The translations under genes and the position numbers were made by a program. A stretch of 64,000 nucleotides of DNA from Micromonospora sp. CB01531 (GTDB lineage: Bacteria; Actinomycetota; Actinomycetes; Mycobacteriales; Micromonosporaceae), in assembly GCF_001905095.1 (NCBI RefSeq), contig NZ_LWLS01000127.1:186001-250000 (forward strand), read 5' to 3'. The notes under the pieces are model-generated. The model searched no databases. It was not told where the DNA came from and was given only the letters and a program-made list of their open reading frames with translations. Position 1 is the first letter of the stretch, and the number at the start of each line of letters is the position of its first letter. Below are positions 61,211-64,000 of this stretch, one piece after another.

Positions 61211-63268
61211 TCAGGCGTCGATGGCTTCGCGGTCGACCCGGTCGGCCGAGTCGATGAGCCAGTTGCGGCGGGGTTCGACCTTCTCCCCCATGAGCAGTTC
61301 GAGGATCTGCTCGGCGGCCTCGACGTCGTCGAGGGTGATCCGGCGGACCGCCCGGGTGGCCGGGTTCATGGTCGTCTCCCAGAGCTCGTCGGCGTCCATC
61401 TCGCCGAGGCCCTTGAAGCGCGGGATCGGGGTGACGATCTGCTTGCCGGCCTTCTCCAGCTTGCGGACCGTCGCCTCCATCTCGGCCTGGGTGTAGGTGT
61501 AGACGGTCTGCGGATTGCGCCCCTTGGTGGTGATCTTGTGCAGGGGTGGCATGGCCGCGTAGAGCCGGCCGGCCTCGATCAGCGGTCGCATGTACCGGGC
61601 GAAGAGCGTGATCAGCAGGGTACGGATGTGCGCGCCGTCGACGTCCGCGTCGGCCATGATGAGGACCCGGCCGTAGCGCATCGCCGACAGGTCGAAGGTA
61701 CGCCCGGAGCCGGCGCCAAGCACCTGCACGATCGCCGCGCACTCGGCGTTGTCCAGCACCTGCTGGAGGTTGGCCTTCTGCACGTTGAGGATCTTGCCGC
61801 GGATGGGCAGCAGGGCCTGGTATTCCGAGGAGCGGGCCATCCGGCTGGTGCCGAGGGCGCTGTCGCCCTCCACGATGAACAGCTCGCTGCGGTCCACCCC
61901 GGTGGCCCGGCAGTCGACCAGCTTGGCCGGCATCGACGCGCCCTCCAGCGCGGTCTTGCGCCGGGCGGCGTCCTTCTGCTGCTTCTGGGTGAGCCGCACC
62001 CGCGCCGCGTCAACGATCTTCTGCAGCACCGTCCGGGCCTCGGCCTTGGTCTTCCGGTCCTCCAGCCAGGCCTTGAGGTGCTGCTCGACCAGGCCCTGCA
62101 GCACCTTGGTGATGCCGGCGGTGGAGAGCTCGTCCTTGGTCTGAGAGGTGAACTGCGGCTCCGGGATCCGCACGTGCACCACCGCGGTCATGCCCTCCAG
62201 GACGTCGTCCAGGGTGGGCGCGTCCTCCTTGGGCTTGAGCAGGCCGCGGGCGTTGCGGGCCGCCTCGGCGAGGGTACGCGCCAGGGCCCGCTCGAAGCCC
62301 TTGCGGTGGGTGCCGCCGTGCGCGTTGCGGATGGTGTTGGTGAAGCATTCGACGGTGCGCTCGTAGCCGGTGCCCCAGCGGAACGCGACCTCGACCTCGG
62401 CCCGGCGCTGCACGTTGGACTGCATCACGCCGTTGGCGTCGGCGGCGTTCTCCCGGTAGGTCCCCTCGCCGGTGACCAGCAGCGTGCCGGAGACCGGGCG
62501 GTCGCCGGCCGGGGCGAGGTATTCCACCATGTCGGTGAGGCCGTTGGGGAAGTGGAAGCTCTCCTCGACGACCTCCTCCCCCGTCTCGTCGCGCAGCCGG
62601 TATGCCACGCCGGGGACGAGGAAGGCGGTGTTGCGCAGCTTGAGCCGGACCGCCTCGGTGTCCAGCGCCGCGCCGGTCTCGAAGTAGCGCGGGTCGTGCC
62701 ACCAGCGGATCGAGGTGCCGGTCGGCTGGCGGCGCTTCATCGCGCCGACGATCTGCAGGCCGGGGCCGGGCGTGAACGCCGCGTCCGGGCCGTCCCCGTC
62801 GAAGATCCCGGGTACGCCGTGCCGGAACGACATCGAGTGGATCTTGCCGCCGCGGCGGACCGTGACGTCGAACCGCCGGGAGAGCGCGTTGACCGCGGAG
62901 GCGCCCACGCCGTGCAGCCCGCCGGAGGTCTTATAGCCCGAGCCGCCGAACTTGCCGCCCGCGTGCAGCCGGGTCAGCACCAGCTCGACGCCGGAGATGC
63001 CGGACTTGGCGTGCACGTCGGTGGGGATGCCCCGCCCGTCGTCGTCGACCTGCACCGAGCCGTCGGCGTGCAGAATCACGTCGATCTTGGTGGCGTGACC
63101 CGCGACACCCTCGTCGGTGGAGTTGTCGAGGATCTCGTTGACGAGGTGACCCACGCCACGGCTGTCGGTCGAACCGATGTACATGCCGGGGCGCTTGCGG
63201 ACGGCGTCCAGCCCCTCCAGGTGCGTCAGGTCGTCGGCCCCATACAGGGTCTCAGGCTGTGCGGTCAA
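61211..63268 (-). CDS. parE: DNA topoisomerase IV subunit B (ParE/GyrB family)
   Basis: A 685-residue ATPase subunit. The GHKL ATP site has VNEILDNSTDEGVAG, VDDDGRGIPTDVH and TSGGLHGVGASAVNAL. The TOPRIM part has ELFIVEGDSALGTSRM and VLIMADADVDGAHIRTLLI, and the tail has RFKGLGEMDADELWETTM. The frame is open to 63475, but upstream codons are Arg-rich. The only good start is TTG at 63268, with GGGAG eight bases before it, giving LTAQPETLYGADDLTHLEGL. It pairs with the ParC gene downstream. A separate gyrBA pair is expected near the origin, outside this window. Confidence 0.92.
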   Translation of the reverse strand: MTAQPETLYGADDLTHLEGLDAVRKRPGMYIGSTDSRGVGHLVNEILDNSTDEGVAGHATKIDVILHADGSVQVDDDGRGIPTDVHAKSGISGVELVLTRLHAGGKFGGSGYKTSGGLHGVGASAVNALSRRFDVTVRRGGKIHSMSFRHGVPGIFDGDGPDAAFTPGPGLQIVGAMKRRQPTGTSIRWWHDPRYFETGAALDTEAVRLKLRNTAFLVPGVAYRLRDETGEEVVEESFHFPNGLTDMVEYLAPAGDRPVSGTLLVTGEGTYRENAADANGVMQSNVQRRAEVEVAFRWGTGYERTVECFTNTIRNAHGGTHRKGFERALARTLAEAARNARGLLKPKEDAPTLDDVLEGMTAVVHVRIPEPQFTSQTKDELSTAGITKVLQGLVEQHLKAWLEDRKTKAEARTVLQKIVDAARVRLTQKQQKDAARRKTALEGASMPAKLVDCRATGVDRSELFIVEGDSALGTSRMARSSEYQALLPIRGKILNVQKANLQQVLDNAECAAIVQVLGAGSGRTFDLSAMRYGRVLIMADADVDGAHIRTLLITLFARYMRPLIEAGRLYAAMPPLHKITTKGRNPQTVYTYTQAEMEATVRKLEKAGKQIVTPIPRFKGLGEMDADELWETTMNPATRAVRRITLDDVEAAEQILELLMGEKVEPRRNWLIDSADRVDREAIDA

Positions 63269-63543
63269 CTGGTCGTACTCCCAGGTCTCGGCGGTGTGGT
63301 GCCGCTCACCGGCTTGATCGCCTCGCGCGGCGCGCCGCAGCGAGCCTAGCCCGCCGATCCGACAGAGCCGTGGCACCGGGTGGGTGCGGCGTCCGGTTCG
63401 GCCCCGTCCGGGGTCTCTGCCACCGCCCGGTCGTGGACGTCCGGAGGCGAGGAGGCGTCCGTGCAGCACAACCACTCGACCTGCCGGTCGTCTTCCCGAA
63501 CGATCGACCGATGGCGATCCAGCCGATCGGTGCTCCCCGGGAG

Positions 63544-63996
63544 CTACGACCCGAGGCTCGCGGTGCGGGCGGGCGGCGCCCCGAGGCTGAGCAGAATCTG
63601 GCCGGCGGAGCCGTCCACCAGGTCGCCGAGGCGTACTCCGTCGAGCACGGCGAGGAAGGCGGCCTGGGCCCGGCGCAGTTCGCCGCGGAGCCGGCAGCCG
63701 GCGACCAGCGGGCAGGCCGGCTGCTCGCAGGAGACCACCTCGCCGTCCCCCTCGAAGGCCCGGACCACCAGCCCGACGGTCAACTCGCCCGCCTGCTCGG
63801 CGAAGGCCACCCCGCCGGAGCGACCCCGGGTGGTCACCAGCACCCCGAGCCGCTGCAACCGCTGAACAACCTTGGCGACATGGCTGCGGGGCAGCGCGAG
63901 CCGGGTGGCGAGCTCCTCCACGGTCGTCCGGACCGGAGACACGGCCGTGAGCATGGCGATCCGCAGGGCCATGTCCGTCGACCGGTTGAGCTTCAC
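63544..63996 (-). CDS. Rrf2-family iron-sulfur regulator, NsrR-like
   Basis: A 150-residue winged-helix regulator. MKLNRSTDMALRIAMLTA is the family's N-terminal helix; the recognition helix is in LPRSHVAKVVQRLQRLG, followed by the wing (TTRGRSGGVAF). Three cysteines, C90, C95 and C101 (CEQPACPLVAGC), have the C-x4-C-x5-C spacing of E. coli NsrR and would ligate an Fe-S cluster that reacts with nitric oxide. Target genes, perhaps a flavohaemoglobin, should lie beyond the right edge. GTG at 63996 is four bases from the edge of the window. Confidence 0.88.
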   Translation of the reverse strand: MKLNRSTDMALRIAMLTAVSPVRTTVEELATRLALPRSHVAKVVQRLQRLGVLVTTRGRSGGVAFAEQAGELTVGLVVRAFEGDGEVVSCEQPACPLVAGCRLRGELRRAQAAFLAVLDGVRLGDLVDGSAGQILLSLGAPPARTASLGS

Positions 63997-64000
63997 CGTT

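Noticed and set aside
59495..63349. 1284-codon open frame on the plus strand across parC and parE
   Set aside because: Antisense shadow of two clearly conserved topoisomerase genes. The translation is low-complexity Asp/Gly/Val/Leu-rich with no domain.

Overview
The window is about 64 kb of very GC-rich (about 70% or more) actinobacterial DNA with dense genes, many GTG starts and long antisense shadow frames. The mix of a GlgE-type alpha-glucan pathway, an actinobacterial-style c-di-AMP riboswitch in front of a cell-wall hydrolase-like gene, a topoisomerase IV pair and a large cell-wall glycopolymer locus suggests Micromonosporaceae (Micromonospora or a close relative). That placement is inference. 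I saw no rRNA, tRNA, CRISPR array, transposase or phage gene.

Layout. 1-2.9 kb (minus): a Wzx-type flippase cut by the left edge, a Wzy/O-antigen-ligase-like polymerase and a GalE-like sugar epimerase. 3.3-13.5 kb: an NAD kinase, then phosphoglucomutase, glgC, divergent glgA/glgM, glgE and glgB, with a VapBC-type toxin-antitoxin pair set between glgA and glgE. 13.6-24.2 kb: a mixed region with an M48 membrane protease, an App1-like phosphatase, two polytopic membrane glycosyltransferases, YaaA, an orphan protein, a TAXI lipoprotein and a two-component system.

24.4-49.9 kb is the main accessory island, a cell-surface polysaccharide locus. It has three parts. (i) Five enzymes match the five steps of UDP-ManNAc3NAcA synthesis (the WbpA/B/E/D/I or Wlb pathway): a 6-dehydrogenase, a 3-dehydrogenase, a PLP aminotransferase, a hexapeptide N-acetyltransferase and a non-hydrolysing 2-epimerase. 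They are scattered over 19 kb. (ii) There are six glycosyltransferase genes plus a small companion protein. One glycosyltransferase is a 730-residue three-module fusion whose parts also occur as separate adjacent genes, and one is an 875-residue tandem of two GT4 units. (iii) There is a teichoic-acid-like export and polymer block: a TetR regulator, a TagG/TagH-like ABC transporter, a Bcs1-like CDP-ribitol synthase fusion and a TagF-like polyol-phosphate polymerase with an N-terminal membrane region. Together these suggest a wall polymer combining poly(polyol phosphate) with di-N-acetylated uronic acid. Both a Wzx/Wzy route and an ABC route are present.

50-64 kb: a secreted M23 peptidoglycan hydrolase; an alpha/beta hydrolase; a C39-like exported protein behind a ydaO-type c-di-AMP riboswitch with a promoter and a candidate terminator; two orphan envelope proteins; an acyltransferase; AlkB; a uracil permease; parC and parE; and an NsrR-like Rrf2 regulator at the right edge.

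Regulation visible in sequence: eight genes have a TANNNT -10-like box only 6-8 nt from the chosen start codon and are probably leaderless. There are perfect inverted-repeat operators at vapBC and tetR, and several strong hairpin terminators between convergent genes. One REP-like palindromic element lies near 58.6 kb.
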